DNA of 64,000 nucleotides from NCBI RefSeq assembly GCF_020519665.1, contig NZ_CP084703.1, positions 868,001 through 932,000 of the forward strand, in the 5' to 3' direction. This document shows positions 44,640 to 54,398 of the stretch, piece after piece. Every line of letters begins with the position of its first letter. The stretch's first letter is position 1. This stretch comes from Bacillus shivajii. Its GTDB lineage: Bacteria; Bacillota; Bacilli; Bacillales; Salisediminibacteriaceae. The notes under the pieces are model-generated. The model saw nothing but the letters and a program-made list of their open reading frames with translations, was not told where the DNA came from and made no database searches. A program made the position numbers and the translations under genes.

Positions 44640-45926
44640 ATGCTCGGAAAAGTGCTGAAATATAATCGAATTAAAAAACAAAAAAAACAAGAGGATATTT
44701 GTAAAGGAATTTGTTCCATCTCGTACTATAGTAAAATTGAAAATGATCAAATGGAACCAAGCCCTGAACTTTATAAAAAACTGATGAGCCGTCTAGGGAT
44801 CGATGAAAATAAATTGAGGAAACAAGATGGTTCAAAAGTTAAGGAAGAAGTTCTATCTTGGGGAGAGTTACTTATTGAAAAGAACATGGAGCAAGCGAAG
44901 GAATCGTATTTTCATTTGCAAGAGAAAATACCGTTTGTTGAAGATGTGAAAATTAAATTATTATGTGATATTTTCTATATCCGCTATTGCTATATCGTTG
45001 AGGACTATCAAAATGGTAAGGATAAACTTGAGGATATTAAAAAGACTGTCTATGAACTCAATGATCCTGAACTGTTATTTTATCTATATAAATGTGAAAT
45101 CGGCTATTTATACTTTGATGGGGAATTTCCGAAAGCAAAGGAAATTATAGAAAAAGCCGAAAAAATCGTAAATGAAGCTGTCCATTCACAACTTCAAATC
45201 ATAGACTTCTATTTTATAGCAGGAATATTGTATCAAAATCTTTATAATGATAATGTTAGTATCTATTACTTGAAAAAGGCGTTAAACGGTTTTGAAAGAA
45301 CTTACAATTATTTTCGCTGTGGAGAGTGTCGTTTAGCGATAGGAATTAGCTACAGTAAGCTGAAACAGTATGATGAGGCAAAAAAAAATTATTTATTAGC
45401 AGAAAAAATTGCAAAACAAATTAACAATCAGTGGCTTGAAGCAAGTGTATTACATAACCTTGGAGAAATATATGCGAGTACTGACGATCCTTTTCAAGCC
45501 ATTCGGTTTTTTCAATTGAGTTACCGACTAAGAAAAGGGGAGCAAAGGCTCGTTACCATTTCGATGATTTTAGACGAGTTTTATAAGCTTGGACATGAGC
45601 AAGAAATGATGACGTGGATCGAACATGGCTTCGAAACGGTTGATGATGTATTAAAAAAGCGAGAATTAGATGGCAAGGAAATGGCTCGTTATTATAAGTT
45701 TTTATATTATCGAGCGTTAGTGGGTGAAAAATATAAACAAGATTATGAGACACTATTAACTGAAACAATCGTTCCTTATTTCGAGGAAAAGAAAATGGCG
45801 GCATACTTAGCTTTTTTTGCAGGAGAGGTCGCTACATATTACGAGAGAAAACAAGAGCTTAAAAAGGCAATTGAATACTTTAAAAAAGCAAATGATGCAT
45901 TAAAAGAAATGACTTATCAGACATAA
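44640..45926 (+). CDS. HTH-TPR regulator (RRNPP-like)
   Basis: A 428-residue protein: an N-terminal helix-turn-helix of the XRE type (residues 1-60; SISYYSKIENDQMEPSPELY is the recognition-helix region) followed by a chain of tetratricopeptide-like helical hairpins from about 75 to the end (FYFIAGILYQNLY, LGEIYASTDDPFQAI, EYFKKANDALKE). This layout matches RRNPP sensors such as PlcR and NprR that respond to exported peptides. No short peptide gene follows on the same strand before the terminator, so a cognate signal is unknown. A GGTGG site precedes the ATG. Confidence 0.8.
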   Translation: MLGKVLKYNRIKKQKKQEDICKGICSISYYSKIENDQMEPSPELYKKLMSRLGIDENKLRKQDGSKVKEEVLSWGELLIEKNMEQAKESYFHLQEKIPFVEDVKIKLLCDIFYIRYCYIVEDYQNGKDKLEDIKKTVYELNDPELLFYLYKCEIGYLYFDGEFPKAKEIIEKAEKIVNEAVHSQLQIIDFYFIAGILYQNLYNDNVSIYYLKKALNGFERTYNYFRCGECRLAIGISYSKLKQYDEAKKNYLLAEKIAKQINNQWLEASVLHNLGEIYASTDDPFQAIRFFQLSYRLRKGEQRLVTISMILDEFYKLGHEQEMMTWIEHGFETVDDVLKKRELDGKEMARYYKFLYYRALVGEKYKQDYETLLTETIVPYFEEKKMAAYLAFFAGEVATYYERKQELKKAIEYFKKANDALKEMTYQT

Positions 45927-45959
45927 AAGAAAGAGGATGCCGCGGCATCCTCTTTCTTA
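45927..45959. terminator. Bidirectional terminator between the HTH-TPR gene and hutG
   Basis: AAGAAAGAGGATGCC and GGCATCCTCTTTCTT form a 15-bp perfect stem around GCG..., serving both convergent genes; it overlaps the hutG stop. Confidence 0.9.
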
Positions 45960-46940
45960 TTTCCTTAGTGCAACTCCGGATAAAAAGCTTAAAAATACAT
46001 GTGTACCAGCTTTCACAGTCATATCCGCCATATCTTTTTTCGGGTCGAGACAAACAATATCCATTGCTCTTACTTGCGGATGGGTACCAATCAGTGTTGC
46101 AGCCTCAAATATTTCATCCGTTCTCATACCACCAGGCGTTGTTGCTGGAACACCTGGAGCATAAGACATATCGAGAACATCCATATCGCAAGTGAAATAA
46201 ATAACGTCAACTTTTACGCTGAGCTCATTTAGAGCTTCTTCGATAACTGTATTGAGGCCTTTTTTCCTTGCGGCCCTCATTGTTGTGTAGTGAACGCCAT
46301 GCTTATCAGCATATTCCTTTAACGCTTTCGTGTTAAAAAAGCCGTGAAGGCCAATATTATATACATGATCGCCTTCAATTAGTTCATTTTCAATTAAATA
46401 ACGAATCGGTGTCCCGTTAGCTGGGCCTAACTCATTTGGGTCACGAAGATCAAAGTGAGTGTCAAGCTGAATGATACCGACTTTTTTATCTGGATGAGCG
46501 TTGCGAATTCCTTTCACAGTCATAGCTGTGATTGAATGGTCACCCCCGATTGAGATTTGCAAAGGTTTGGAATGACAACTTTGAATGTCAGTGACAGCAG
46601 TGGTGATGTTTTCGTGACAGAGATCAATGTTTGTCACGTGTTGTTTTGTATCACCTAGGTCGATGACCGAAAGCGTCGATAGATCAACATCGTCATCCAA
46701 ATTGTAAGTTGCAAAACCTTTCCAGCTCTTACGGAACGCATCAGGAAACTCTGATGCAGCAGAGGCGCTAATCGATGATCGTGAGAGCGGGATGCCAATC
46801 ATGACGACATCGGCATCATCAATTTCACTACTTGATACATCCTGGATTGGTTTGATCCATTCGTGCACCTTTTCAGGCGTTTCACTTGTTTTTGTCCACG
46901 TGAATGGAGGTGCAGTTAATCCTTTATACTCTTTATTCAT
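45957..46940 (-). CDS. hutG: Formimidoylglutamase
   Basis: A 327-residue ureohydrolase-fold enzyme that converts formiminoglutamate to glutamate and formamide, the last step of histidine use. Manganese ligands: GGDHS near residue 136, DTHFD near 162 and the CDMDVLD aspartates near 248. The ATG lies immediately after the hutI stop, so the genes are translationally adjacent. Third gene of hutUIG on the minus strand, ending at a shared terminator. Confidence 0.92.
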   Translation of the reverse strand: MNKEYKGLTAPPFTWTKTSETPEKVHEWIKPIQDVSSSEIDDADVVMIGIPLSRSSISASAASEFPDAFRKSWKGFATYNLDDDVDLSTLSVIDLGDTKQHVTNIDLCHENITTAVTDIQSCHSKPLQISIGGDHSITAMTVKGIRNAHPDKKVGIIQLDTHFDLRDPNELGPANGTPIRYLIENELIEGDHVYNIGLHGFFNTKALKEYADKHGVHYTTMRAARKKGLNTVIEEALNELSVKVDVIYFTCDMDVLDMSYAPGVPATTPGGMRTDEIFEAATLIGTHPQVRAMDIVCLDPKKDMADMTVKAGTHVFLSFLSGVALRK

Positions 46941-48209
46941 TTACAGATCCCTCTTTGAAAAAATAATATCTCCATTTTTCACAACAGTTTCTGTGTGGTT
47001 TACGCCGTAATGATACGTAAATTGCATGTAATTTGGCAGATCCCAAATGACGACATCAGCCTTTTTCCCAGCTTCAAGACTTCCAACTGTCTCACCACGG
47101 TTAATCGCATGAGCCGCATTAATCGTTGCAGCTGTAATTGCTTCTGCAGGTGTCATGCCCATGTTTAAGCTTGCTAAGTTCATCATAAACGGCATCGATA
47201 CACTCGGTGAGGATCCAGGGTTACAGTCTGTTGATAGTGCAACTGGTACGCCTGCATCAATGGCTTTTCTTCCATCTGCTGCTTCAGTCATTAAGAAGAA
47301 CGCAGTCCCAGGTAGTAACACAGCGACGACACCTTTTTCTGCCATCATCTCTAACCCACGATCAGACACTTTTAAAAGGTGGTCGGCTGAGACAGCACCA
47401 ACTTCAGCAGCAAGCTCTGCTCCTTCATAAGGTTCAATTTCATCGGCGTGAATTTTCGGAAGGAGACCGTGTTTTTTCCCAGCTTCTAATATTTTTCGTG
47501 ATTGCTCTGGAGTATAGACGCCACGCTCACAAAACACGTCGTTAAATTCTGCGAGGTTTAATTCTGCTACTTTTGGAATCATTTCTTCACAGACGAGATC
47601 AACAAACTCATCTGGTTTTTCTTTATATTCTTGTGGGATAACATGAGCACCCATAAACGTGTGTACGATATCAAGCGGGTGTTCTTCCTCTAGTTTATGT
47701 GCGACATCTAGCTGCCTTTTCTCAACATCCCAATCCATTCCATAACCACTTTTCGCTTCAACGGTTGTCACACCATGCTCAACGATTTTATTTAGACGAC
47801 GTAAACTTTGTTCATACATTTCTTCAAACGAAGCTTTTCTAGTCGCTCTCGTTGTCGCATGAATTCCGCCACCTTCTTCCATAATCTTCATGTAGGAAGC
47901 ACCTTGAAGTCGCATATTATATTCGTTTTCTCTACTTCCAGCAAAAACGAGGTGAGTATGTGGGTCTACAAGTCCTGGTGCAACAACTTTTCCGGTTGCA
48001 TTGACAACTTTGGCCTGTGCAATTTCTTCCGGATAAGAGGATTCCAGTTTTGACGTTTCATCAACAGCGACGATCGTCTCGTCTTTCATTAAAACGGCAC
48101 CATTATTTATAATACCGAGCTCATTCATTTGTTCTTTTCTTGCAGGTTCATGTGAAAAACCTTTTACAGTAATAAGTTCATTTGCGTTTTTTATAAAAAG
48201 ATAACTCAC
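46941..48209 (-). CDS. hutI: Imidazolonepropionase
   Basis: A 422-residue amidohydrolase that opens the ring of imidazolone-5-propionate to formiminoglutamate. DPHTHLVF near residue 78 carries the metal histidines; HVIPQEYKEKPDEFVDLVCEEMIP near 190, KIHADE near 250 and STDCNPGSS near 330 follow the family. GTG at 48209 has AAAGGAG upstream. The MITE at 48238-48546 ends only about 30 bases before this start, between hutU and hutI. Confidence 0.93.
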   Translation of the reverse strand: MSYLFIKNANELITVKGFSHEPARKEQMNELGIINNGAVLMKDETIVAVDETSKLESSYPEEIAQAKVVNATGKVVAPGLVDPHTHLVFAGSRENEYNMRLQGASYMKIMEEGGGIHATTRATRKASFEEMYEQSLRRLNKIVEHGVTTVEAKSGYGMDWDVEKRQLDVAHKLEEEHPLDIVHTFMGAHVIPQEYKEKPDEFVDLVCEEMIPKVAELNLAEFNDVFCERGVYTPEQSRKILEAGKKHGLLPKIHADEIEPYEGAELAAEVGAVSADHLLKVSDRGLEMMAEKGVVAVLLPGTAFFLMTEAADGRKAIDAGVPVALSTDCNPGSSPSVSMPFMMNLASLNMGMTPAEAITAATINAAHAINRGETVGSLEAGKKADVVIWDLPNYMQFTYHYGVNHTETVVKNGDIIFSKRDL

Positions 48210-48237
48210 TAGAATTCTCCTTTCGTTTTTAAAACTA

Positions 48238-48546
48238 GGCTATGTTAAAAGCTAGTGTTGATTTTACAAAAATACACTCGCTTGCACCTCTAGGCACAAG
48301 CGCGACATCCATTCAAGCTTCACTTTGTTTGCTTTCATGGTGTCTTCTTTGCCGCGGGCAAGGCTTCAGCTAATCGGGGAAAAACACCCCGATGGATCTT
48401 CTGTCTCTTCCTCTACACGCAACGCTCTGTAGTGGCATCCGTCGAGACAAATCGTAGCATATTCATGAAGTAAATGCTCTTAGCTCTTGCTTTTCCCGCA
48501 GGCGTCTCGTGATTTTTGGAAATCAACAATAATAACTAACAAAGCC
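48238..48546. mobile_element. MITE-like element D (second family) inside the hut operon
   Basis: The left end GGCTATGTTAAAAGC...TGTTGATTT and the right end (reverse complement GGCTTTGTTAG...TGTTGATTT) are about 27-base inverted repeats with several mismatches. The interior has the GGCACAAGCGCGACATCC and CTGTCTCTTCCTCTAC modules of 23820-24365. Similar ends occur at 59489-59686 and 63881. No gene. It separates hutU from hutI in a gap of 538 bases that also has a run of eight C at 48663. Confidence 0.75.
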
Positions 48547-48747
48547 GAAGAAAAAAAGCAGACAACCGCTCCTTATTAGGGGTAGAATGATCGCGAATCC
48601 AAAAAGCGGTGAGTCTTTATTTATCTATGAAAATGACAATGAGTGATTGTTTTACAATTATTCCCCCCCCTAAAGAGGAAGGAAGAACGAATTTTTTAGA
48701 AACGATCACGATTTACAGCAATTTTTGAATGGCCTAAAAGGCACATG

Positions 48748-50400
48748 TTATGTCTTTTGATTAATCATTGGTAAGTGGATGCCTTTTTCGTTAGCTGTTT
48801 CAATGGCTTTTTCATAGCCAGCATCAGCGTGTCGTGCAACGCCCATACCTGGGTCTGATGTTAATACGCGTTCTAATCTTGCTTCTGCTTCTTTCGTTCC
48901 ATCAGCTACGATGACCATACCAGCGTGTAGAGAATACCCCATGCCTACACCTCCACCGTGATGAACAGAAACCCAGCTGGCTCCACCGACACTATTAATG
49001 AGTGCGTTTAAAATTGGCCAGTCACTAACTGCGTCACTGCCATCTTTCATCGATTCTGTTTCCCGATTTGGTGAAGCAACAGAACCAGAATCAAGGTGGT
49101 CACGCCCAATGACGATCGGCGCTTTAATTTCTCCTTTAGCAACTAAATCATTGATGATTTTTCCGAAACGAGCACGTTCTCCGTACCCTAGCCAGCAAAT
49201 ACGAGAAGGTAATCCTTGGAACTGGATTTTTTCTTGAGCCATTTTGATCCACTTGCATAACGGCTTATTATATGAGAACTCTTTCAAGATCACTTCATCT
49301 GTTTTGTAAATGTCTTCTGGATCTCCTGATAACGCAACCCATCTGAAAGGCCCTTTCCCTTCACAAAATTGTGGACGGATATATGCTGGAACAAAACCAG
49401 GGAAGTCAAAGGCGTTTTTAACTCCTTCGTCAAAGGCCACTTGACGGATGTTATTTCCGTAGTCAAAAGTAATAGCACCTTTCTTTTGCATGTCTAGCAT
49501 ACTTTGTACATGAATGGCCATACTTTCTTTTGAAAGTTTCGTATATTGTTCTGGGTCTTCCTTACGTAACATATTCGCGTCTTCAAGAGTAAATCCTTTT
49601 GGAACATATCCATGTAATGGATCGTGTGCTGATGTTTGATCAGTTAATACGTCAGGAATAAATCCTTGCTCAACCATTTCAGGAAGAAGCTCAGCTGCAT
49701 TGCCTAAAAGTCCAATAGAAAGTGGTTTTCCATTATTTTTTGCATCACGAGCAAGTTTAATTGCTTCATTTAATGTATCTGCTTTTACATCTAAGTACCT
49801 TGTGTCAATGCGTCGTTGAATTTTATGTGGATCAATTTCTATTGCAATACAAACACCATCATTCATCGTGACAGCTAACGGCTGTGCACCACCCATTCCG
49901 CCTAGGCCTGCAGTTAATGTGATGGTTCCATTTAAACTGCCGGTATAATGTTGTTTTGCAAGCTCCGCAAACGTTTCGTATGTTCCTTGAACAATTCCTT
50001 GGCTTCCAATATAAATCCAGCTACCTGCCGTCATTTGTCCATACATCATCAAGCCTTTTTTCTCAAGCTCATGGAAATGATCCCAGTTTGCCCAAGCTGG
50101 AACGAGGTTTGAGTTTGCTAAGAGAACTCGAGGGGCATTTTCATGTGTACGAAAAACGGCAACGGGCTTTCCAGATTGCACTAATAATGTTTCATCATCT
50201 TCAAGATTTTTTAATGAATCTTGGATTGCTTCAAAGCTCTCCCAGTTCCTTGCAGCTTTTCCGATTCCTCCATATACAACAAGGTCATCTGGGTTTTCAG
50301 CGACATCAGGATCCAAGTTATTGCGAAGCATTCTTAAAGCTGCTTCTTGAATCCACCCTTTCGTTTCAAGTTCAGTTCCTTTATTTGCGCGTATTGTCAT
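48748..50400 (-). CDS. hutU: Urocanate hydratase
   Basis: A 550-residue NAD-dependent enzyme that hydrates urocanate to imidazolonepropionate. [10 protein letters not shown] near residue 165 is the NAD site; [16 protein letters not shown] near 350 and the C-terminal [19 protein letters not shown] near 465 hold active-site residues. ATG 50400 is preferred over GTG 50409 because AAGGTGAG lies just upstream. First gene of the hut unit here; hutH (histidase) and hutP are not adjacent, so the first step must be encoded elsewhere or urocanate is the input. Confidence 0.93.
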   Translation of the reverse strand: MTIRANKGTELETKGWIQEAALRMLRNNLDPDVAENPDDLVVYGGIGKAARNWESFEAIQDSLKNLEDDETLLVQSGKPVAVFRTHENAPRVLLANSNLVPAWANWDHFHELEKKGLMMYGQMTAGSWIYIGSQGIVQGTYETFAELAKQHYTGSLNGTITLTAGLGGMGGAQPLAVTMNDGVCIAIEIDPHKIQRRIDTRYLDVKADTLNEAIKLARDAKNNGKPLSIGLLGNAAELLPEMVEQGFIPDVLTDQTSAHDPLHGYVPKGFTLEDANMLRKEDPEQYTKLSKESMAIHVQSMLDMQKKGAITFDYGNNIRQVAFDEGVKNAFDFPGFVPAYIRPQFCEGKGPFRWVALSGDPEDIYKTDEVILKEFSYNKPLCKWIKMAQEKIQFQGLPSRICWLGYGERARFGKIINDLVAKGEIKAPIVIGRDHLDSGSVASPNRETESMKDGSDAVSDWPILNALINSVGGASWVSVHHGGGVGMGYSLHAGMVIVADGTKEAEARLERVLTSDPGMGVARHADAGYEKAIETANEKGIHLPMINQKT

Positions 50401-50705
50401 TACACTCACCTTCCCTTTATCTATTTGTATCTATCGTAAAAGATTCATTCGGGGGAGAGGAGAGAATCATCATATGAATATTCGGAAAAATCATATATAA
50501 AAATGATTGGATAGAGAAAAAACTTGGTTTTCACTAAAAAAAATTTAGTTATGAAGAAAAATTTTAGAAACTTAACTTGTTATTTTTAGAGGATTTATGT
50601 TACCGCCATCGAATTGTCATTTATGGAAGTGAGCAATGAGGTTATCATTATTTATTTGTCACATATGTGTTATAAGGAAAAGTACTACGTGAGGAGTGAA
50701 CAAAA

Positions 50706-51125
50706 ATGATTAACTATACAAGCAATATAAAAGATATCCATCCCGACCAACTAAAAGGAGGCTTTTTTGCCGATTGGGGAGACAAGTACCCGTCACCAGA
50801 AAAGCACCTTGAAATTTTGCAAAATAGTTATGCTGTCGTCCTAGCTATTGATGAGGCAACAAACGAGGTCGTAGGGTTTATTAATGCAATTAGTGACGGC
50901 GTGATCAGCGCATATATCCCTTTACTCGAGGTTGTAAGAGATTATCAAGGTCAAGGTATTGGCAAAGAGCTAGTGGATAAAATGATTGAGGAATTAGATT
51001 CTTTTTATATGGTTGATTTATTATGCGATACAAAACTGCAGCCGTTTTATGAAAAGCGTGGGATGATGAAAGTCGGAGGAATGTGTATTCGAAACTTCTC
51101 ATATGCAGATGGTGAGAACTATTAA
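50706..51125 (+). CDS. GNAT-family N-acetyltransferase
   Basis: A 139-residue acetyltransferase. YIPLLEVVRDYQGQGIGKELVDKM near residues 77-98 is the acetyl-CoA-binding motif A (Q/RxxGxG/A as QGQGIG). The end RNFSYADGENY is short. Substrate unknown. GAGGAGTG precedes the ATG. It is alone and is followed by a repeat cluster; no terminator is visible before the repeat. Confidence 0.8.
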   Translation: MINYTSNIKDIHPDQLKGGFFADWGDKYPSPEKHLEILQNSYAVVLAIDEATNEVVGFINAISDGVISAYIPLLEVVRDYQGQGIGKELVDKMIEELDSFYMVDLLCDTKLQPFYEKRGMMKVGGMCIRNFSYADGENY

Positions 51126-51135
51126 TCATTTTTTT

Positions 51136-51783
51136 ATACTATCAGAATTTATATAATTTCGGTTGATAGATAAGTGCCTCTTCCTCTTCAAGCACTTCTT
51201 GGAAGATGATGCGTCGAGGCAGCTCGAAGAATATTCGGAGAAGCGAATGCTCGGTGCTCCTGCGGTTACTCGTCGCAGCTCGGAGTTTATTCTTGGAGGT
51301 ATTGCTCGTTGCTCCTGCGGTTAGTCGTCGCATGTCGGAGTAATTTCGAGGAAGCTGTTGCTTTGTGCTCCTGCGCCGCTACGCTTGCTCGTCGCAGCTC
51401 GGAGTTTATTCTTGGAGGTATTGCTCGGTGCTCCTGCGGTTACTCGTCGCAGATAAACAGTGCTCCTGCGGTTACTCGTCGCAGATAAACAGTGCTCCTG
51501 CGGTTACTCGTCGCAGATAAACAGTGCTCCTGCGGTTACTCGTCGCAGATAAACAGTGCTCCTGCGGTTACTCGTCGCATGTCGGAGTAATTTCGAAGAA
51601 GCTGTTGCTCGGTGCAACTAAGGCTTACTTCCACAGGAGGTGGTGGCTTTGGTGTTGATCACAGGACGTGATCGACTTTAGCCGAAGTTCCTTATTAGGA
51701 CTTGCACTAAAGCATAAGAGATTCTAAGTAAGCACACTTCGCTTACTAAGAATCTCTTTAACGATAAGCCAAGTTTTGTTTAT
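51136..51783. repeat. Long mosaic repeat with dyad cassettes
   Basis: Begins with CTATCAGAATTTATATAA...GGTTGATAG and ends with GATAAGCCAAGTTTTGTTTA, the same borders as the short repeat at 23148-23305. The inner part has several CTGCGGTTACTCGTCGCA dyads, a variant with an extra GCCGCTACGCTTG, a CGTCGAGGCAGCTCGAAG segment shared with the 25155 array, a CACAGGACGTGATCG segment and GCACTAAAGCATAAGAG. No gene is seen. The following stretch to 52200 shows only a short direct repeat GAAGCAGGTT and a run of eight C at 52158. Confidence 0.75.
51431..51580. repeat. Five-copy 32-bp tandem array
   Basis: Units begin at 51431, 51463, 51495, 51527 and 51559 (exactly 32 bases apart), each CTCCTGCGGTTACTCGTCGC plus the linker AGATAAACAGTG. 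Units are nearly identical, unlike the diverged copies at 40445. The invariant short linkers rule out CRISPR. Confidence 0.88.
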
Positions 51784-52200
51784 GAAGCTTAGTGACGAAA
51801 AGTTGCTGAGCTTTTTTCATTGGCGCAAATAAATTGGGGAAAGTCGCAAAGATCGATTAAAACTTAACTAGACTCGTAAGTTTATACATAGATTATGATT
51901 GGTAAAAGTATGAGGGGAAAACCGATATGGCAGGGAAGTTTGTGTGATAGGTGTCTAACCTTAAAAATGTGCAATTTCACATAAAAAAATGCCATTTTTG
52001 AACAGTACAAAATCGAAGCAGGTTCACATGAAGCAGGTTAAAATATGTAGGCTTCAATTCATGTATAAATGAAAGATATAACGAATATACGTGATGGATA
52101 AATGAATAAATTTACACCTAAGTCCTCCTTCTTTAACCACTCCCAATACCCAACTATCCCCCCCCTCACAGTGGAATCGATAAGTTAAGTGGTTCCACTA

Positions 52201-52233
52201 AAAAAGACTTTCTCGCATGTGCGAAAAAGCCCT
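52201..52233 (-). terminator. Intrinsic terminator of the GNAT-AraC unit
   Basis: On the minus strand CTTTTTCGCA / TGCGAGAAAG around CA is followed by TCTTTTTT. It ends 13 bases after the GNAT stop. Confidence 0.75.
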
Positions 52234-52245
52234 CAGCCATTTCTA

Positions 52246-52758
52246 TTAAATTTCTTTCCATCCATACGCAATTTCTGTGTAATATTCATCCCCAATTCTT
52301 AACCGGTCGGAGCCGATAAATCTACCGCCAAGATCTTTGTAAAACAAGCATGCGTCATTGTCTTGAAGTACCCAAATAATCATCGAGTTCATGCTATGTC
52401 TTTTTAAATGAGTAACCACTCTGTCTGATAATTGTCTCCCGATCCCTTTTCTTACCTCAGTAGGAAGCAAGTAAATGGCGTAGAGCTCGCCGGCATACTC
52501 AGGAAATTTTTCTAAACTTCTGCTTTTTCCACAAGAGGCAAAACCAACGATGTCGCCATTATCATTTTCAGCAACAAAAAGTCCGTATCCGTCTGAAGAA
52601 TTTGCGATCGCCTGTTTCCACTGCTCAAATCGTTTTTCGTAAGATAGGTTGTTTAATAGATCATCTGGCAGTGTTCCTTGATATGCCTTTTGCCAGCTCT
52701 GAATGTGTACGTCAGTAATACATGCTTCGTCTCCGGTTCGTGCTTGGCGAATGTTCAT
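52246..52758 (-). CDS. GNAT-family N-acetyltransferase
   Basis: A 170-residue acetyltransferase: MNIRQARTGDEACI at the start, LYAIYLLPTEVRKGIGRQLSDRV near residues 92-114 as acetyl-CoA motif A (RKGIGRQ), and ALYKD-like CLFYKDLGGR near 138. This pattern is common in small-molecule or protein acetyltransferases; substrate unknown. It starts two bases after the stop of the AraC-type regulator, so it is translated from the same message and may be its output or partner. Confidence 0.82.
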   Translation of the reverse strand: MNIRQARTGDEACITDVHIQSWQKAYQGTLPDDLLNNLSYEKRFEQWKQAIANSSDGYGLFVAENDNGDIVGFASCGKSRSLEKFPEYAGELYAIYLLPTEVRKGIGRQLSDRVVTHLKRHSMNSMIIWVLQDNDACLFYKDLGGRFIGSDRLRIGDEYYTEIAYGWKEI

Positions 52759-52760
52759 GT

Positions 52761-54269
52761 TTATTTCCCCCTCATATCGTGATCTATGTTTTGCATACGG
52801 AACATTGTTGGCGCTTTCTCATATTTCTCTTTAAAACAACGGCTAAAATAATTGGCCTCTGCAAAACCACATATGTGAGCAATTTCCTTCACGGATAAAG
52901 CTGTTTCACTTAATAACCGGTGTGCTTCTTGAAGACGAATTGTAAGTAGATGTTCTTTAAATGAGTGACCTGTTTTTCGCTTTAATAATGAACTTAAGTA
53001 TGCAGGGTTTAAACTGACCGCTTTTGCAACATCACTTAACTTTAACGAGGCATCCCAATAATTGTTTTCGATAAACTGAAATGCATGCTCGGCAATATCA
53101 TACTTGGCCTCATCATGCTTTTTTTTCGTATCGTTAAAGAGGAGTTGGATGAAAATGACCATTTCTTGCACGATACGATAAAGAACGGGCGTGTATAAGA
53201 TTGAACGATAAAGCTGTGCATATTTTTCTTCAATTTCCCCTTGCTGTATATGGTAAATGTGCATATACCTTCTTACTTGTGCGAGAATACTCGTAAGTTT
53301 AGTACGAATGAGTCCAGGGTCTGGGTATGGATTTTTCACATGTTGAAATGACTCATATAATTCTTGTTTTATTTGTTGAATGTTACGCTTATTTAGCATT
53401 TCGATCCATTTTCGTTGCTCGGGAGGAGAGAGGAAAGGGTCCATTCTCTTCCAGGTGATTGCTTCTTCAAATGAAAGAATTTTACGCTGACCGTGGTAAA
53501 AGATCATTTCTCCCATATCTTTCGTTTCTTCGAAGACACTGTACATCGTTTTGTCAGGTGATTTTGGCTCGTAAACAACAATTGATAACGGCACATCAGA
53601 AATTGTTTCCCAATGTTGTAAAAAACGAGTTACTTCCTTCACATAATTTGATTCATGTTTTTCAGTAAAAAGAAGAATCATTTCACTTAGTGAAAGCGCA
53701 TCCATGACTTCGTAGCGAAAAAATGAAGTAATTTCTTTATATAAACTTGAAATCGACGACTTATCTGCAGGGAAAAATCCGATCGAAACATACTCAGTTG
53801 GAAATAACTCTTTACGATTAAATAATTTTTCATACAGGCCACTTTGTGAGGTGGTACTCGACTGAGTTTTCTCCTGTTGATAAATATATTCATGTTTTTG
53901 AATAAAATGAGTTGCTTTTCTTACTTTTGCGTACAAGTGATTTGGGGTATAAGGTTTTAACAAAAAATGAACAAATTGAAGGTTAAGTGCTTTGCGTGCT
54001 TGTTCGTACGTTGCTTCTGTTGACGTACAAATGACTTGAGTAAAGGAATCTTCAAGCATTGTCGCAAGGATTTTAAACTGAGCATGGTGAAACATTTCAA
54101 GCTCAAGGATGATAATCTCAGGTTGGTACTGCTCGATCGACTGCAAAACATCATCTGCTTGGTAGCTTTTTATCATTTGATGACATTGTATAGAAGATTG
54201 AGAAAGAAACCACTCTACCCCTAAACAATCTTCACGGTCTCTGTCAGCAATGAGTATTGATGGCTTCAT
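52761..54269 (-). CDS. Response-regulator-like protein with AraC DNA-binding domain
   Basis: A 502-residue protein. Residues 1-120 look like a receiver domain: ILIADRDRED supplies the acidic pocket and LLKPYTP the conserved lysine, but the phospho-acceptor position reads ILELEM, where the usual Asp is Glu. A middle region of about 250 residues is like those of YesN/AraC-type regulators. The C-terminal 100 residues are an AraC domain (LSDVAKAVSLNPAYLSSLLKRK, VKEIAHICGFAEANYFSRCFKEK). No histidine kinase is adjacent. ATG 54269 is seven bases after AGGAGG; ATG 54275 directly abuts it. First gene of a unit with the GNAT gene. Confidence 0.82.
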   Translation of the reverse strand: MKPSILIADRDREDCLGVEWFLSQSSIQCHQMIKSYQADDVLQSIEQYQPEIIILELEMFHHAQFKILATMLEDSFTQVICTSTEATYEQARKALNLQFVHFLLKPYTPNHLYAKVRKATHFIQKHEYIYQQEKTQSSTTSQSGLYEKLFNRKELFPTEYVSIGFFPADKSSISSLYKEITSFFRYEVMDALSLSEMILLFTEKHESNYVKEVTRFLQHWETISDVPLSIVVYEPKSPDKTMYSVFEETKDMGEMIFYHGQRKILSFEEAITWKRMDPFLSPPEQRKWIEMLNKRNIQQIKQELYESFQHVKNPYPDPGLIRTKLTSILAQVRRYMHIYHIQQGEIEEKYAQLYRSILYTPVLYRIVQEMVIFIQLLFNDTKKKHDEAKYDIAEHAFQFIENNYWDASLKLSDVAKAVSLNPAYLSSLLKRKTGHSFKEHLLTIRLQEAHRLLSETALSVKEIAHICGFAEANYFSRCFKEKYEKAPTMFRMQNIDHDMRGK

Positions 54270-54398
54270 TCTCATACCTCCTATTATCGTTGCTCGTACA
54301 CGTTATAATAGCTGTGGTCAAACTGCTAGTAAATTAGTATCGTAGCACAAGGATCAGATGGCTACTGGTAATGTATTGTTTGAGAAATCGAGGAACTG

